64,000 nt of DNA from the NCBI RefSeq assembly GCF_030733385.1, contig NZ_JASHJC010000002.1:1-64000 (forward strand), in the 5' to 3' direction. A program made the translations under genes and the position numbers. Shown here in pieces: positions 43,801 to 52,032 of the stretch. The notes under the pieces are model-generated. The model was not told the origin of the DNA. It searched no databases and worked only from the letters and a program-made list of their open reading frames with translations. The first letter of the stretch is position 1; each line of letters opens with the position of its first letter. Source of the DNA: Roseovarius sp. MMSF_3359. Its GTDB lineage: Bacteria > Pseudomonadota > Alphaproteobacteria > Rhodobacterales > Rhodobacteraceae.

Positions 43801-44196
43801 CTCAATATCTTCAGGCAGCGTGGTCGTCAGATCGACGGCTGTCTGCACATCATCCGCGGCGCGCGCCATGTCCCAGCCGGATTCGAACTCCAGTTTGAAG
43901 TTGGCATTGCCTTCGCGGCTGGTCGTCTCAGTGCTCGTCACACCTTCGACCGCCAGCAGCGCCGGTTCGAGCACCTGTACCACCGCCGCATCCACGTCCT
44001 CGGCCCCGGCGCCTTCCCATTCCACCGTCACCCGCACATTGTCGATGATCACGTCAGGAAAGAACTGCGCCCGCATCCGCGGCAAGGCAGCAAGGCCCAG
44101 CACGATCAGCACGACCAGAAGCAGGTTCGCCGCCGTCTTGTGCCGGGTGAAATAGGAGAGCAGCCCGCCGGCAGCCTGGGGGATGCCACGGGCCAT
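40789..44196 (-). CDS. RND efflux permease (HAE1 type)
   Basis: This 1135-residue inner-membrane proton-driven efflux permease follows the AcrB plan: twelve membrane segments and two large periplasmic loops. Transmembrane Asp pair 'DDAIVVGEHAD' lies in the first half. Repeat signatures include 'GIVVDDAIVVGEHA' and 'GMTGIIINDSIVLVTTIDD'. It is about 90 residues longer than AcrB at the C-terminus, where extra hydrophobic segments occur. It starts 3 nt after the adaptor stop. The substrates are unknown; family members pump drugs, detergents or hydrophobic compounds. A TolC-like partner is not in the window. Confidence 0.94.
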   Translation of the reverse strand: MARGIPQAAGGLLSYFTRHKTAANLLLVVLIVLGLAALPRMRAQFFPDVIIDNVRVTVEWEGAGAEDVDAAVVQVLEPALLAVEGVTSTETTSREGNANFKLEFESGWDMARAADDVQTAVDLTTTLPEDIEEPEVRRGAWRDRVTDLVITGPVGTDQLGLLADELVVRLFDAGVTRTTVRGVSAPETIIEVPSANLIAYDVSFAEIAAAVAGEVDADPAGDVTGANTRVRTGIEKRDPEQLAAIVLRSNPDGSKLTVGDVATVRVEGIAQKRSYFVGEDPAMSIRVDRSARGDAIEIQSRVEEVTREMAESLPEGVEVKLIRTRSERISSRLNMLMENGLTGLALVVGLLFLFLNARTAFWVAAGIPVAMLAAIALMYVGGLTINMISLFALIITLGIVVDDAIVVGEHADARVRKYGEAPVVAAERAARRMALPVFAATLTTLIAFFGLTAVSGRFGDLIVDIPFTVIAVLLASLMECFLILPNHMAHALRKSGDHNWYDWPSRTVNAGFVWVRERLFRPFMAGVVWARYPVFALVLVVLASQMVLFISGDVKWRFFNAPERGSVTGNFAMAPSATRADTMAMMREMQRATEELGAEYEATHGTNPLKFVLGQVGGNSGRGLTGADTKDPDQLGGIAIELIDADLRPYSSFAFAAALQEKVQHHPLVETVSFKGWRSGPGGDALDVEFFGATADDLKEASERLKEALLRFPEVTGVEDNLAYDKEELILELTAQGNALGFTIDGLGRVLRNRLNGIEAATYPLGPRSAEIRVELPEGELTADFMERMQLRTPDGTYVPLADIVSVERRNGFSTVRRENGVRLINVTGDISEDDPARAVAVMQALETEILPAIATDLQVEWQLSGLSEQEDDFLEDARLGLTLTLTGIYLVLAWVFSSWTRPLVVMAIIPFGLVGTIYGHYQWDVPLSMFSVVGLLGMTGIIINDSIVLVTTIDDYAKDRGLIPSIIDGAADRLRPVMLTTLTTVLGLMPLLFERSQQAQFIKPTVITLVYGLAFGMVMVLLVVPALLAMQRDVSRKFDALRQGLRFRDRRVQMAMMAGVGAVVLWLGATMGLTLIGGALPGLWLAVWPALTALPAMLAALCLFVSGSAVLVLLLYALLAIGLRPHRGHPAEQP

Positions 44197-44199
44197 GGG

Positions 44200-45657
44200 T
44201 CAGCCGCCCATGCGGCCTTCCAGCCGCTTGACCATCCGCGCGGGCACACTGGGTTCGGACAATTGGCCGAGGATCTGGTTCTTGACCGCCTCGGACATGT
44301 CCGTGCTGCCCTCGACAAAGGCCACCAACCGGGCGCGGCGGTCCGCGCTCAGCTCCAGCATTTCGTTCGCCCCCTGCGCATCATCGGCATCCTGGCGCAG
44401 CGGACGCACCTTGATCCCGGCACCCAGAAGCGGTGAGCGTTGGCTGACGATTTCGCGCCCTTCCAGATCGTCACCGCGCACCAGGATATCGTCCCCCTGC
44501 CGCCGGAGCAGTCGAACCGCGATCGCCTCAAGCCGATCCGCGCCTACCAGCGCCAGCACCTTGCCATCCGGCCCGAGCGAAGACGCAGGCAACCGGACGA
44601 CGTTGTCCAAAGGCGGCTCTTCGATGGTCACGGTCACGAAATCACCGGGCTTCATGCCGGTCGCGTTGGTGAGCCGCGCAAAGATCAGGCGACCGGTCTG
44701 CCCCTCGCCCACAATCGCGCTGTCGCGGCTTATGATCCCTTCGGCCTGCAAATCGATGCCGAACACGTCCAAGGTGACGGTCACCGGCGCACGGAGCAGC
44801 AGGCCCTCCTCGTTCAGCAGGCGAAGATATTGCGGCGTGGAGACCCGAAATGCGACCTCCAACTTGTTGCCATCGACCAGCTTGGCCAGTTGTTCATTTG
44901 CCGCGACAAGACCGCCTTCGACCACCGACACCTCGCTCAACGTTCCGGCGAAACCGGCGGTGATGCGGGTATCGTTAAGGTGACGTTGCGCTTCGGCCTG
45001 GGCAATCTCGGCCCGCGCCAGTCGGGTCGCGGCCTGATCGACGCGCGCCTCCGCCTGGGCCAATGCCTGGCGGCTACCGAGGACCGCCTGGCGCGCCTGT
45101 GCCGCTGACAATTCCGCGTTTTCGACCGCCGCTGCCGTGCCGACGCCGCGCTCTTCAAGATCCAGTTGACGGCGGAAGGCCCGCGCCCGCAACTCGGCCT
45201 GATCCTCCGCAGCCACCAACTCGTCCTGCGCCAGAACAAGTGCGCGCGCCGCCTCGCTTTCCTCGTCACGCGCATCGAGCAAATCGCTTGCCGCGCGGTC
45301 GAGCGCCGATTGCGCATCCGCCGGATCAACCCGTACCAGCAACTGCCCGGCGGCCACCTGCCCGCCCTCGACAAAATCCTCGGCCAGTTCGACCAGCGTT
45401 CCACCCCATTTCGAGCGGATTTCAAGCGTCCGGCGGCTTTCGACCTCGCCGAAGGCTTTCAGAACCGGTGTAATGGTCTCCACCACCGCGGTTTCCACAT
45501 TGACCGCGAAAACCCGTTCACGCCGCTCCGGCACCTCACTTTCGCTGGCGATCCGTTCCTGTACCGCGGCAAAGATGGCGTATCCCGCATAGGTCAGAAG
45601 ACCCAGTGTCAGAGACAGCAGGAACAATCCGGTCAGGCTATGACGCAAAAACCGCAT
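44200..45657 (-). CDS. RND efflux periplasmic adaptor (membrane fusion protein)
   Basis: This 485-residue adaptor has an N-terminal membrane anchor (residues about 6-28), a lipoyl/barrel half ('VKAFGEVESRRTLEIRSKWGGTLVEL'), a long alpha-hairpin with heptad Ala/Gln/Glu repeats (residues about 110-215), and the second barrel ('ITAGFAGTLSEVSVVEGGLVAANEQLAKLVD'). It links the permease to an outer-membrane channel. The ATG at 45657 was chosen by AAGGG; the frame extends 27 nt further. A palindrome lies 20 nt upstream of the start. It is in one operon with the permease. Confidence 0.93.
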   Translation of the reverse strand: MRFLRHSLTGLFLLSLTLGLLTYAGYAIFAAVQERIASESEVPERRERVFAVNVETAVVETITPVLKAFGEVESRRTLEIRSKWGGTLVELAEDFVEGGQVAAGQLLVRVDPADAQSALDRAASDLLDARDEESEAARALVLAQDELVAAEDQAELRARAFRRQLDLEERGVGTAAAVENAELSAAQARQAVLGSRQALAQAEARVDQAATRLARAEIAQAEAQRHLNDTRITAGFAGTLSEVSVVEGGLVAANEQLAKLVDGNKLEVAFRVSTPQYLRLLNEEGLLLRAPVTVTLDVFGIDLQAEGIISRDSAIVGEGQTGRLIFARLTNATGMKPGDFVTVTIEEPPLDNVVRLPASSLGPDGKVLALVGADRLEAIAVRLLRRQGDDILVRGDDLEGREIVSQRSPLLGAGIKVRPLRQDADDAQGANEMLELSADRRARLVAFVEGSTDMSEAVKNQILGQLSEPSVPARMVKRLEGRMGG

Positions 45658-45676
45658 GAACTTCAAACCCTTGCTA

Positions 45677-45693
45677 GGTACCAAAGGGGTACC
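45677..45693. promoter_or_regulatory. Palindromic operator candidate before the RND operon
   Basis: GGTACC-AAAGG-GGTACC is two self-palindromic hexamers 11 bp apart, start to start. On the minus strand, TTTACA (45701-45706) lies 17 nt before TGGTAC, so the palindrome overlaps the spacer and -10. A repressor of the efflux genes would fit; none is adjacent. Confidence 0.55.
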
Positions 45694-45753
45694 GGGCTAA
45701 TGTAAACCTACCATGAGAAATGCCAAGTCTTTAGGGTTTTACGCACCGAATTG

Positions 45754-46296
45754 TCATTTCCGGCGCTGATGTTCGTCCAGCCGTGGCATGATTTCCACAA
45801 AATTGCAGGGCCTGTGGCGATAATCGAGCTGATAGGCCAGGATTTCATCCCACGCATCCTTGCAGGCGCCCGGGCTGCCCGGTAGCGCAAACAAATAGGT
45901 GCCCCCGGCCACGCCGCCGGTCGCGCGCGACTGGACCGCGGATGTACCGATCTTCTGCATGCTGACGATGGTGAAAACCGTACCGAAAGCGTCGATTTCC
46001 TTTTCGTAGACGTCCCGATGCGCCTCGACCGTGACATCGCGGCCCGTCAGCCCTGTGCCGCCCGTGGAGATCACCGCATCCACCCCTTCATCAGCAACCC
46101 AGGCACGTAATTGAGTGGCAATTTCGGCCCGTTCATCGCGGATGATCTTGCGGTCGGCCAAGATGTGCCCCGCAGCCGCAATCCGGTCCACCAGGACCTG
46201 CCCCGACCTGTCATCCGCGATCTCACGGCTATCGCTGACGGTCAGAACGGCGATCCGAACGGGGATGAACTCCTTGCTGTCGTCAATCCGTGACAT
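45754..46296 (-). CDS. moaB: Molybdenum cofactor biosynthesis protein MoaB/MogA type
   Basis: This 180-residue protein has the molybdopterin-binding signatures 'VLTVSDSRE' and 'VISTGGTGLTGRDVT', with 'ALPGSPGACKDAWDE' near the C-terminus. MoaB/MogA proteins adenylylate or bind molybdopterin before metal insertion. Length fits the family. It is last in a four-gene minus operon: UDG, phosphoesterase, LysE and this gene (3-nt gap). Its product could serve the formate dehydrogenase at the left of the window, but it is not physically linked. Confidence 0.93.
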   Translation of the reverse strand: MSRIDDSKEFIPVRIAVLTVSDSREIADDRSGQVLVDRIAAAGHILADRKIIRDERAEIATQLRAWVADEGVDAVISTGGTGLTGRDVTVEAHRDVYEKEIDAFGTVFTIVSMQKIGTSAVQSRATGGVAGGTYLFALPGSPGACKDAWDEILAYQLDYRHRPCNFVEIMPRLDEHQRRK

Positions 46297-46299
46297 GGC

Positions 46300-46920
46300 T
46301 CAGGCCCTTTCCAACACTGCCAGCCTTGCGGCCAAAGCGGTAAATATACCGGCACTGACCCACCCCAGGCCACGGGCAAATCGCGGGCCGGTCAGCCGTT
46401 GCCCCAGTGTCCCAGCGAAGACGCCAACACCGCCGTTGATGACCATCCCGCCCACGGCCAGCACAAGCCCGAAGATCAAGAACTGTCCCAGGATGCTGCC
46501 CTGCGCGGGGTCGACAAATTGCGGCACAAAGGCCAGCACGAAGAGGATCACCTTGGGGTTCATCAGGTTGACGATCATCCCGTCCATGAACGCCTTGCGC
46601 ATCCCGGTCGCCTGCACCTTTGCGCCACGTACCGGCCCGGCCCGCAACGCGCCCCAAGCCAGGTAGAGCAGGTAAGCCACGCCAAGCCAACGGATCACAT
46701 CGAAGAGCCACGGCATCGCCGCCACTGCAGCACCTAGGCCCAGCCCGGCCAGCAAGACATGCACCATGCCGCCCGTCGAAATGCCCGCACTGGCCGCAAT
46801 CGCCGCCTTTGGTCCCGACCTGAGGCCCAGACCGAGGCAGAACATCATGTCCGCGCCGGGGCTGAGGTTCAGCGCCAGACCCGCGGGAATGAAGGCCATC
46901 AATGTCCAGAATTCCACCAT
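46300..46920 (-). CDS. LysE/RhtB family amino-acid exporter
   Basis: This 206-residue membrane protein has six hydrophobic segments and the family signatures 'PGADMMFCLGLGLRSGPKAAIAASAGISTG' and 'NLMNPKVILFVLAFVPQF'. GAGGTG precedes the ATG at 46920; the open frame extends 135 nt further upstream without support. It overlaps none but lies 1 nt from the phosphoesterase and 3 nt from moaB. A second LysE protein of the same length occurs at 59694. The exported compound is unknown. Confidence 0.88.
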   Translation of the reverse strand: MVEFWTLMAFIPAGLALNLSPGADMMFCLGLGLRSGPKAAIAASAGISTGGMVHVLLAGLGLGAAVAAMPWLFDVIRWLGVAYLLYLAWGALRAGPVRGAKVQATGMRKAFMDGMIVNLMNPKVILFVLAFVPQFVDPAQGSILGQFLIFGLVLAVGGMVINGGVGVFAGTLGQRLTGPRFARGLGWVSAGIFTALAARLAVLERA

Positions 46921-46921
46921 G

Positions 46922-47515
46922 TCACACCTCAAACCAATTGGCGGTCGGACCCAGGTTGACGACCTTCGTCCGCCCGATCTGCCCGCTCTTGCCCCAGCTA
47001 TCGTGGATATGACCGCAAACCGCCAGAGCCGGCTGAATGCGTTCAATCGCCTCAAGGATCGCCGTTGATCCGACCGAGATGCCGCCCGAGGTCAAATCGG
47101 CAATCCCCCTGGGCGGTGAATGCAGGATCAGGATATCCGCGGCCTCGCACCGCGCCAACATCTCCGCCGCGTAGGCTTCGGTCAGATCGCAGGACCAGGC
47201 ACCAAACGGTGTCGGCGGCACCCCATAGCCCAACCCGAAAAGCTGCAAGCCCCCGATCTCGACGCCACTGCCATGCAATACCGTCGTGCCCGCATGGGCG
47301 GCCTCCTGCAATTCCTCGGCACTTTCGGCATTGCCCGGCACCACTACCATGGGTGCCGTGATGCCCGACAGCAGGTTCATCGCCTCGGGCAGTCCCTCGC
47401 GGATGTTGCAGAAATCCCCTGCCCCGATCACCAGATCGGCTTCGGCACTGGCCTCAACCAGCACCTCCGCCCGGCGGCGCGAATGATGCAGGTCGGAAAA
47501 CGCGAGAATTTTCAT
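46922..47515 (-). CDS. Metallophosphoesterase family protein
   Basis: This 197-residue enzyme has the calcineurin-like metal motifs 'FSDLHHS' (D-x-H), 'VIGAGDFCN' (GD), 'VVPGNAES' (GN, aberrant GNHE), 'LILHSPP' and 'CGHIHDSWG' (GH-x-H). The third motif has Ala where His is typical. The start (47515) overlaps the UDG stop by ATGA, after AGAGG. Substrate unknown. Confidence 0.87.
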   Translation of the reverse strand: MKILAFSDLHHSRRRAEVLVEASAEADLVIGAGDFCNIREGLPEAMNLLSGITAPMVVVPGNAESAEELQEAAHAGTTVLHGSGVEIGGLQLFGLGYGVPPTPFGAWSCDLTEAYAAEMLARCEAADILILHSPPRGIADLTSGGISVGSTAILEAIERIQPALAVCGHIHDSWGKSGQIGRTKVVNLGPTANWFEV

Positions 47516-48291
47516 GTTGCGCCTCTTAGTCGCGCTTGCAGCTCCAGCAGGTCGGCCCAGGCCTCGCGCTTGGCACCCGGGCTGCGCAGCAGGTAGGCGG
47601 GGTGGAACATCGGCAGACAGGGTGTGCCATAGGCCTCGGTCCAGGTGCCGCGCAACTTGGTGATACCGCGCCGGCCCAGCCCCGCCTGGCAAGAGATATT
47701 GCCCATCAAAACAACCACCTGCGGTTTGACCAGCGCCACGTGCCGTTCGACAAAGGGCAGGAGCATGGCGATCTCTTCCGGTTTCGGATCACGGTTCTGC
47801 GGCGGGCGCCAGGGCAGCACGTTTGTGATATAGACCGCACGTTCCGCATCCTCAGCCTTGCGGTCCATGTCGATCGCCGCCAGCATCTTGTCCAATAGCT
47901 GCCCGGCCCGGCCCACGAAAGGCCGCCCCTCACGATCCTCATCCCGGCCCGGTGCCTCGCCAATAATCATCACCCGCGCTGCCGGGTTACCATCGGCAAA
48001 GACGAGGTTCCGCGCCCCGCGCTTCAACTCGCAATGCTCAAATGCCGCCATCGCCGCGCGGAGCGCTTCCAGATCACCAGCCGCCTGCGCCAAGGCCCGC
48101 GCGTCGGCCACGGCATCCACCTTGGCCGCCTTCGGGGCCGTCACGGGCGCCTGCGTCACGACGGGCTTTTCGGCCTTTTCCGGCACCTCGTAGCGGTTGA
48201 CCGGCAGGTCGCCAATCGCCTCGGTCGCCCCGAGTTCGATCTGCCAGTCCAGCAGTGCTTTCGCGTGATGATAGTCGGACGCCGATTCCAT
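47512..48291 (-). CDS. Family 4-like uracil-DNA glycosylase, Fe-S ligands reduced
   Basis: This 259-residue protein shows the family motifs '[20 protein letters not shown]' (motif A), '[13 protein letters not shown]' and 'FHPAYLL' (motif C). It should excise uracil from DNA. Classical family 4 enzymes have four Fe-S cysteines (CxxC near the N-terminus, KCRPP, and a later Cys). Here only one of the first pair is kept (in 'FEHCELKRG'), and KCRPP reads PWRPP. An Fe-S cluster is therefore unlikely. The N-terminal 75 residues are a low-complexity extension. The gene heads the operon with the phosphoesterase. Confidence 0.86.
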   Translation of the reverse strand: MESASDYHHAKALLDWQIELGATEAIGDLPVNRYEVPEKAEKPVVTQAPVTAPKAAKVDAVADARALAQAAGDLEALRAAMAAFEHCELKRGARNLVFADGNPAARVMIIGEAPGRDEDREGRPFVGRAGQLLDKMLAAIDMDRKAEDAERAVYITNVLPWRPPQNRDPKPEEIAMLLPFVERHVALVKPQVVVLMGNISCQAGLGRRGITKLRGTWTEAYGTPCLPMFHPAYLLRSPGAKREAWADLLELQARLRGAT

Positions 48292-48349
48292 AGCCGCAAA
48301 CCTATCCGTCCCTCGCCACAGGGAAAAGCGGTCATTGCAAAACGTCCGC

Positions 48350-48378
48350 TTGCCCCACGCCCGGACCCTCTCTATAAG
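48350..48378 (+). promoter_or_regulatory. Sigma-70-type promoter of pyrB
   Basis: TTGCCC (48350-48355) and TATAAG (48373-48378) are separated by exactly 17 nt and lie 27 nt upstream of the pyrB start codon, allowing a very short leader. Confidence 0.7.
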
Positions 48379-48405
48379 CGAGCAGATTTCAGATCGGAGC
48401 GGCGG

Positions 48406-49356
48406 ATGAGCTATTCACAATCCCACCTTCTGGGGATCGAACCCCTCTCGCCCACCGATATTACCGCCATCCTCGATCTGGCCGATCAATATGTCGATCT
48501 GAACCGCCGGGACATCAAGCATTCCGATGCGCTGGCGGGCCTGACGCAGATCAACATGTTCTTTGAAAACTCCACCCGGACACAGGCGAGTTTCGAGCTT
48601 GCCGGGAAACGGCTCGGGGCGGATGTCATGTCGATGGCGATGCAGGCCAGTTCGATCAAGAAGGGCGAGACACTCATTGACACGGCGCTTACGCTGAACG
48701 CGATGCACCCCGATCTTCTGGTCGTGCGCCACCCGCATTCCGGGGCGGTGGACCTCCTGGCGCAGAAGGTCAATTGCGCCGTGCTGAACGCAGGTGACGG
48801 GCGGCATGAACACCCGACGCAGGCGCTTTTGGATGCGCTGACGATCCGCCGCGCCAAGGGCCGGTTGCACCGCCTGTCCATCGCGATCTGCGGCGATATT
48901 GCACATTCCCGCGTGGCGCGTTCCAACATCCTTTTGCTCGGCAAGATGGAAAACCGCGTGCGCCTCGTCGGCCCGCCCACATTGATGCCAAGCCAGATCG
49001 GCCAATTCGGTGTCGAAGTCTACGAGGACATGCGCGAAGGGCTGCGCGATGTGGACGTGGTGATGATGCTGCGGCTGCAACGCGAACGGATGGATGGCGG
49101 GTTCATCCCCTCCGAGCGAGAATATTATCACCGCTACGGGCTCGATGCCGAAAAGCTGAGCTATGCCAAGGAGGATGCCATCGTCATGCACCCCGGCCCC
49201 ATGAACCGGGGCGTCGAGATCGACGGCGAGATTGCCGACGACATCAACCGCAGCGTCATCCAGGAACAGGTCGAGATGGGCGTGGCCGTCCGCATGGCCG
49301 CAATGGACCTGCTGGCACGCAACCTTCGGGCAAAGCCGGCGGAGGTCATGGCATGA
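48406..49356 (+). CDS. pyrB: Aspartate carbamoyltransferase catalytic subunit
   Basis: This 316-residue enzyme joins carbamoyl phosphate and aspartate in pyrimidine synthesis. The carbamoyl-phosphate motif '[15 protein letters not shown]' (STRT) is near residue 50, 'RHPHSGA' near 108, '[14 protein letters not shown]' near 129 and '[12 protein letters not shown]' near 264. GGAGCGGCGG precedes the ATG. It overlaps the next gene by ATGA. The dihydroorotase homologue two genes downstream may be its structural partner, as in other bacteria with pyrB-pyrC' complexes. Confidence 0.96.
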   Translation: MSYSQSHLLGIEPLSPTDITAILDLADQYVDLNRRDIKHSDALAGLTQINMFFENSTRTQASFELAGKRLGADVMSMAMQASSIKKGETLIDTALTLNAMHPDLLVVRHPHSGAVDLLAQKVNCAVLNAGDGRHEHPTQALLDALTIRRAKGRLHRLSIAICGDIAHSRVARSNILLLGKMENRVRLVGPPTLMPSQIGQFGVEVYEDMREGLRDVDVVMMLRLQRERMDGGFIPSEREYYHRYGLDAEKLSYAKEDAIVMHPGPMNRGVEIDGEIADDINRSVIQEQVEMGVAVRMAAMDLLARNLRAKPAEVMA

Positions 49357-49874
49357 GTACCAGGATCGAGATCAGCGCAAGCGAAACCGGGACGGTGCGA
49401 GTCTTTGCCGCCGACCTGAATAAGGATCAGATCGACGGTTTTGACGTGGCCGCGGCACTTGGCGCCGATACCCTTGATCCGGAACAGATCGAATTTTTCG
49501 ATATGGCCGACCTGCAAGGCCTTGGCCTGACCGGGTTTCTGGAAGAGGGTCACGGCATCCCCGCCGAGCAGTTGCACGACATGAAGCCGCAATTGGAGGC
49601 GCTGAAAGGCGTCGTGCTCATCGTCCCTTCCCGCGCGCTTGGCGGTGAGAAACAGGTTTTGACGCCATCTGCCCCCCTGCGCCTGATCGGCACATTCTAC
49701 GAGGATCGCCCCCCGGTCAGCTTTGAAAAACTGCCTTCGGAGGCAGCGCAGGGCAATGTGAACACCGACACGAAACCCGGTCCCTCGAACGCCGCCATGT
49801 CCGGACGGGTCGCGATGATCGCGTTGCTGGTACTGGCCGCGCTGGTGGCGGTGATGATCTGGATTGCAGGATAA
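49353..49874 (+). CDS. Membrane-anchored protein between pyrB and pyrC'
   Basis: This 173-residue protein has a soluble N-terminal domain ('[25 protein letters not shown]', '[23 protein letters not shown]') and a single C-terminal membrane helix ('[21 protein letters not shown]'), so it is probably tail-anchored. No signal peptide is present. It overlaps pyrB by ATGA and lies 8 nt before the dihydroorotase-like gene. I do not recognise the family. Its position suggests it could tether or influence the pyrimidine enzymes; that is inference. Confidence 0.78.
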   Translation: MSTRIEISASETGTVRVFAADLNKDQIDGFDVAAALGADTLDPEQIEFFDMADLQGLGLTGFLEEGHGIPAEQLHDMKPQLEALKGVVLIVPSRALGGEKQVLTPSAPLRLIGTFYEDRPPVSFEKLPSEAAQGNVNTDTKPGPSNAAMSGRVAMIALLVLAALVAVMIWIAG

Positions 49875-49882
49875 CAATCGCC

Positions 49883-51160
49883 ATGAAGACCCATTTCACC
49901 AACGCCCGGCTGATCGACCCGGAAAACGGCACGGACCGCATCGGCGCGTTGCGGGTCGAAGACGGGGTTATCAAAAGCGTCGTATATGACGACGCACCCA
50001 CCGACGATGCCGAAACGGTCGATTGCGGCGGGAAATGCCTGGCACCCGGGATCGTTGATATCGGTGTCAAGGTTTGCGAGCCCGGTGAGCGGCACAAGGA
50101 AAGCTATAAATCCGCGGGATTGGCGGCGGCGGCGGGCGGGATCACCACGATGGTCACCCGCCCCGATACCCTGCCCGCCACGGACAGTCCCGAGACGCTG
50201 GAATTCGTGGCCCGGCGCGCGAATGAGGCGGCACCGGTCAACGTCCTGCCCATGGCGGCGCTCACCAAGGGCCGTGCGGGGCGGGAGATGACCGAGATTG
50301 GGTTCTTGCTGGACGCAGGCGCGGTGGCCTTCACCGATTGCGATCACGTGGTGACGGATACCAAGGTGTTCAGCCGGGCGCTCACCTACGCCCGCTCCCT
50401 GGGCGCCTTGGTCATCGCCCATCCGCAGGAACCAACGCTCAGCGCCGGGGCAGCCGCCACCAGCGGCAAATTTGCCTCCCTGCGCGGTCTTCCCGCCGTT
50501 TCGCCCATGGCTGAACGCATGGGGCTTGACCGTGACATCGCGCTCTTGGAGATGACCGGCGCGCGTTACCACGCCGATCAGATCACCACCGCCCGCGCCC
50601 TGCCTGCTCTGGAACGGGCCAAGAAAAACGGGCTCGACATCACCGCAGGCACATCAATCCATCACCTGACGCTAAACGAATTGGACGTGGCGGACTACCG
50701 CACCTTCTTCAAGGTCAAACCGCCGCTCAGGTCCGAAGATGACCGGCAGGCGGTGATCGCCGCCCTGCGCGACGGGCTGATCGACACGATCAGCTCGATG
50801 CACACCCCGCAGGACGAAGAAAGCAAACGCCTACCTTTCGAAGAGGCTGCAAGCGGTGCGGTGGCATTGGAAACCTTCCTGCCTGCGGCACTCCGGCTCT
50901 ACCATGCGAGCGATCTCGACCTGCCGACACTTTTCCGCGCGATGGCCCTCAACCCGGCGAAACGGCTGGGCCTCGCATCGGGCCGGCTGGCCCCGGGCGC
51001 GCCTGCCGATCTGATCCTGTTTGACGCGGATGCGCCCTTTGTCCTCGACCGCTGGAAACTCAATTCCAAATCCAAGAACACACCGTTTGACGGCGCGCGG
51101 ATGCAGGGTAAGGTCAAGGCCACTTATGTCGCTGGCCAGTGCGTGTTCGAGGCTTCCTGA
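49883..51160 (+). CDS. Dihydroorotase homologue lacking catalytic metal ligands (PyrC'/PyrX type)
   Basis: This 425-residue protein aligns with dihydroorotase along its length ('EPGERHKESYKSAGLAAAAGGITTMV'), but the metal-binding D-x-H-x-H motif reads D59-I-G61-V-K63, with both His lost. The catalytic Asp in the usual TDHAPH segment is Met306 ('SSMHTPQ'). It is therefore probably inactive. Such homologues, called PyrC' or PyrX in pseudomonads, are needed for assembly of aspartate carbamoyltransferase. It is in the pyrB operon, which fits. A true dihydroorotase should be encoded elsewhere. Confidence 0.85.
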   Translation: MKTHFTNARLIDPENGTDRIGALRVEDGVIKSVVYDDAPTDDAETVDCGGKCLAPGIVDIGVKVCEPGERHKESYKSAGLAAAAGGITTMVTRPDTLPATDSPETLEFVARRANEAAPVNVLPMAALTKGRAGREMTEIGFLLDAGAVAFTDCDHVVTDTKVFSRALTYARSLGALVIAHPQEPTLSAGAAATSGKFASLRGLPAVSPMAERMGLDRDIALLEMTGARYHADQITTARALPALERAKKNGLDITAGTSIHHLTLNELDVADYRTFFKVKPPLRSEDDRQAVIAALRDGLIDTISSMHTPQDEESKRLPFEEAASGAVALETFLPAALRLYHASDLDLPTLFRAMALNPAKRLGLASGRLAPGAPADLILFDADAPFVLDRWKLNSKSKNTPFDGARMQGKVKATYVAGQCVFEAS

Positions 51161-51765
51161 TGCCCCCCTTTGATACCTCTCCTTTGATGCTGATCCTGTG
51201 GGCCGTCGTTGGATACGGGATCGGCTCCGTGGCGTTTGGCCTGTTGGTCGCGCGCATGATGAACCTGGGCAATCTGCGCGAAATCGGCTCGGGCAATATC
51301 GGTGCGACCAACGTGCTGCGCACCGGGAGCAAGAAAGCCGCCGCGCTCACCCTGCTCTTCGATGGTGGCAAGGGTGCAGTGGCGGTCCTGCTGGCGCGCC
51401 TGATCTCGGGCGAAGACGCCGCGCAGGTCGCGGGCCTGATGGCCTTCATCGGTCATTGCTTCCCGATCTGGCTGGGGTTCAAGGGCGGCAAGGGTGTCGC
51501 GACCTTCCTTGGCATCCTACTGGCCCTGATCTGGCCCGTGGGCATCGCCTGCTGCCTGACATGGCTGGTTGTCGCCGCGATCTCGCGAATCTCGTCCATG
51601 GCCGCGATCGCCGCAGCGGCATCCTCGACGATCTGGATGCTCTTTCTGGGGGATGGTTCCACATTCCTGCTGGGCGTGATCCTGACGCTTCTTGTGTTCC
51701 TGCGCCATGCCGCCAATATCCGGCGCCTCAAGGCGGGAACCGAGCCAAAAATCGGGCAGAAGTGA
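51160..51765 (+). CDS. plsY: Glycerol-3-phosphate acyltransferase PlsY
   Basis: This 201-residue membrane enzyme transfers acyl groups from acyl-phosphate to glycerol-3-phosphate, the first step of phospholipid synthesis. Signatures include 'GYGIGSVAFGLLVAR', 'IGSGNIGATNVLRTG' and 'GFKGGKGVATFLGILLAL'. Five membrane segments are visible. The start codon shares one base with the pyrC' stop (TGATG). It overlaps the next small gene by GTGA. Linkage of pyrC and plsY is common in alphaproteobacteria. Confidence 0.96.
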   Translation: MPPFDTSPLMLILWAVVGYGIGSVAFGLLVARMMNLGNLREIGSGNIGATNVLRTGSKKAAALTLLFDGGKGAVAVLLARLISGEDAAQVAGLMAFIGHCFPIWLGFKGGKGVATFLGILLALIWPVGIACCLTWLVVAAISRISSMAAIAAAASSTIWMLFLGDGSTFLLGVILTLLVFLRHAANIRRLKAGTEPKIGQK

Positions 51766-52019
51766 CCGACACTTTCCTGCAAGCCTTCGACGCGCTGCCG
51801 CTTGGCACCTTTACCGGCATCTCGAACGGCCGCCGATACATCGTCACCAGACAGGACTTCTCTGACGGCAACAGTCAGAAACTTGTTGCCGAAGAACTGG
51901 GCGGGGCCGACTACATCAGCCTCAACCTCTATCGTCTGACTTCGGGCAGTCGCCTGAAACCCTGCGAGATGCCCGAAGAAAAAGTTGTGGAATTCGTTCT
52001 GTCCCTCAAACCCGAGTGA
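51762..52019 (+). CDS. Small protein after plsY
   Basis: This 85-residue protein starts with GTG overlapping the plsY stop (GTGA) and was found by reading frame and coupling. It contains 'DALPLGTFTGISNGRRYIVTRQDFSDGNSQKLVAEELGGADYISLNLYRL', a compact alpha/beta-like sequence with no signal or membrane segment. I do not recognise the family. Co-translation with plsY makes it likely real. Confidence 0.72.
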   Translation: MTDTFLQAFDALPLGTFTGISNGRRYIVTRQDFSDGNSQKLVAEELGGADYISLNLYRLTSGSRLKPCEMPEEKVVEFVLSLKPE

Positions 52020-52032
52020 ACCCGAAGGCTCA

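Noticed and set aside
41827-44436. 869-codon open frame opposite the RND permease and adaptor
   Set aside because: It is rich in His, Arg and Pro as expected of an antisense frame, with no domain, and spans two genes with clear function.
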